Of a DNA stretch of 5,538 nucleotides, positions 5,390 to 5,538 are shown piece after piece. Position 1 is the stretch's first letter. Each line of letters starts with the position of its first letter. This DNA is from Streptococcaceae bacterium (GTDB taxonomy: Bacteria; Bacillota; Bacilli; Lactobacillales; Streptococcaceae). The stretch is taken from assembly GCA_031270215.1 (NCBI GenBank), contig JAISYB010000121.1, forward strand, positions 1 through 5,538. Direction: 5' to 3'. Below the pieces are notes generated by a model that did not search any database, was not told where the DNA came from, and worked only from the letters and a program-made list of their open reading frames with translations. Both the position numbers and the translations under genes were made by a program.

Positions 5390-5514
5390 TATCTATCCAT
5401 CATTATAAAAAATATGCGTAAGGAGGTTAACGTTCGTTCGTTCGTTCGTTCGTTCGTTCGTTCGTTCGTTCGTTCGTTCGTTCGTTCGTTCGTTCGTTCA
5501 AGTAGTTTAAACAT
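5389..5514 (-). CDS. Short leader ORF containing the tetranucleotide repeat (41 aa)
   Basis: An ATG at 5514-5512 is preceded by AGGAGG (5527-5522) with a 7-base gap, the best ribosome site in the window. It opens a 41-codon frame: MFKLL, then repeated E-R-T-N (residues 6-28, 23 residues), then LTSLRIFFIMMDR and TAA at 5391-5389. The repeat encodes the same four residues in every frame and contains no stop, so changes in unit number alter only what follows. With the present 17 units the frame ends on the hairpin. With 18 units (or 15) it ends at TAG 5395-5393. With 16 or 19 units it ends at TAA 5429-5427, directly after the repeat. The peptide resembles nothing functional that I know, so its translation rather than its product is probably what matters. 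Whether it is transcribed from upstream of 5538 cannot be seen. Confidence 0.6.
   Translation of the reverse strand: MFKLLERTNERTNERTNERTNERTNERTLTSLRIFFIMMDR
5402..5430 (-). promoter_or_regulatory. Candidate promoter P2 abutting the repeat
   Basis: TTAACC (5430-5425, 4/6 match to the -35 consensus) and a perfect TATAAT (5407-5402) are spaced by 17 bases, the optimum. The -35 touches the last repeat unit. A transcript would start near 5395, with the hairpin at its very 5' end and about 85 bases of leader. If used, the leader ORF would not be in this transcript and the repeat would act only as DNA upstream of the promoter. Confidence 0.5.
5431..5499. repeat. Perfect tetranucleotide microsatellite, 17 units
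   Basis: The tract from 5431 to 5498 is 17 uninterrupted CGTT units (AACG on the minus strand) plus one further base of the next unit at 5499. There is not one mismatch in 68 bases, a sign of recent or ongoing slippage. It starts 122 bases upstream of the SipW-type gene, outside that gene's coding frame but inside the leader ORF. Tetranucleotide tracts this long are typical of phase-variable loci. The true copy number may vary between cells or be mis-assembled. Confidence 0.98.
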
Positions 5515-5532
5515 GACAACCCCTCCTGTCAA
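5504..5532 (-). promoter_or_regulatory. Possible promoter P1 overlapping the leader start
   Basis: A perfect TTGACA (5532-5527) lies 17 bases before TAAACT (5509-5504, 4/6). It overlaps the leader ribosome site and start codon, so a transcript from it would begin near 5497, inside the repeat, and lack the leader start. The overlap may be chance, since the T and flanking bases belong to the ribosome site. Confidence 0.25.
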
Positions 5533-5538
5533 CTTAAA

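Noticed and set aside
5431..5499. CRISPR array
   Set aside because: The repeat unit is four bases with no spacers; it is a microsatellite.

Overview
All genes in this window are read from the minus strand. It appears to come from a low-GC Gram-positive bacterium of the order Lactobacillales, most likely Streptococcaceae and perhaps a Lactococcus-like lineage. Three things point there: strong AGGAGG-type ribosome sites, the gene order yneF-murI-rdgB-ysnB/yfcE, and an RdgB with a long N-terminal extension (324 aa), which is characteristic of streptococcal and lactococcal homologues. The genus is inferred, not shown.

Following transcription (high to low coordinates), the right end (about 5538-4440) is an accessory-looking cassette. 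It has a 41-codon leader ORF with a strong ribosome site, and inside that ORF an uninterrupted tetranucleotide tract of 17 AACG units. Next come a long imperfect hairpin ending in a short U-run, a gene for a secreted protein with a SipW/TasA-type signal peptide, and a strong intrinsic terminator. The leader stop codon in the present repeat register overlaps the base of the hairpin. A register reached by losing one unit or gaining two would stop translation immediately after the repeat. This resembles the slippage plus leader-peptide attenuation switch described for the pil1 pilus of Streptococcus gallolyticus, and it is the most interesting signal here. A competing reading is that a good promoter directly beside the repeat drives the gene and the repeat only tunes its upstream spacing.

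From about 4440 to 4114 there is no gene. The stretch holds a second inverted repeat, a possible structured RNA, and near its end an extended -10 promoter for the next unit. That unit is menA (UbiA-family prenyltransferase, menaquinone synthesis), closely followed by a GNAT acetyltransferase.

From about 2640 to 427 lies a housekeeping cluster: yneF (small membrane-anchored UPF0154 protein), an intrinsic terminator that overlaps the yneF stop, then murI (glutamate racemase, D-Glu for peptidoglycan) and rdgB (house-cleaning dITP/XTP pyrophosphatase). A terminator follows rdgB. The left end (228-1) carries the start of a YsnB/YfcE-type metallophosphoesterase with its own promoter, cut by the window edge. 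Apart from the right-end cassette, these are ordinary core genes.
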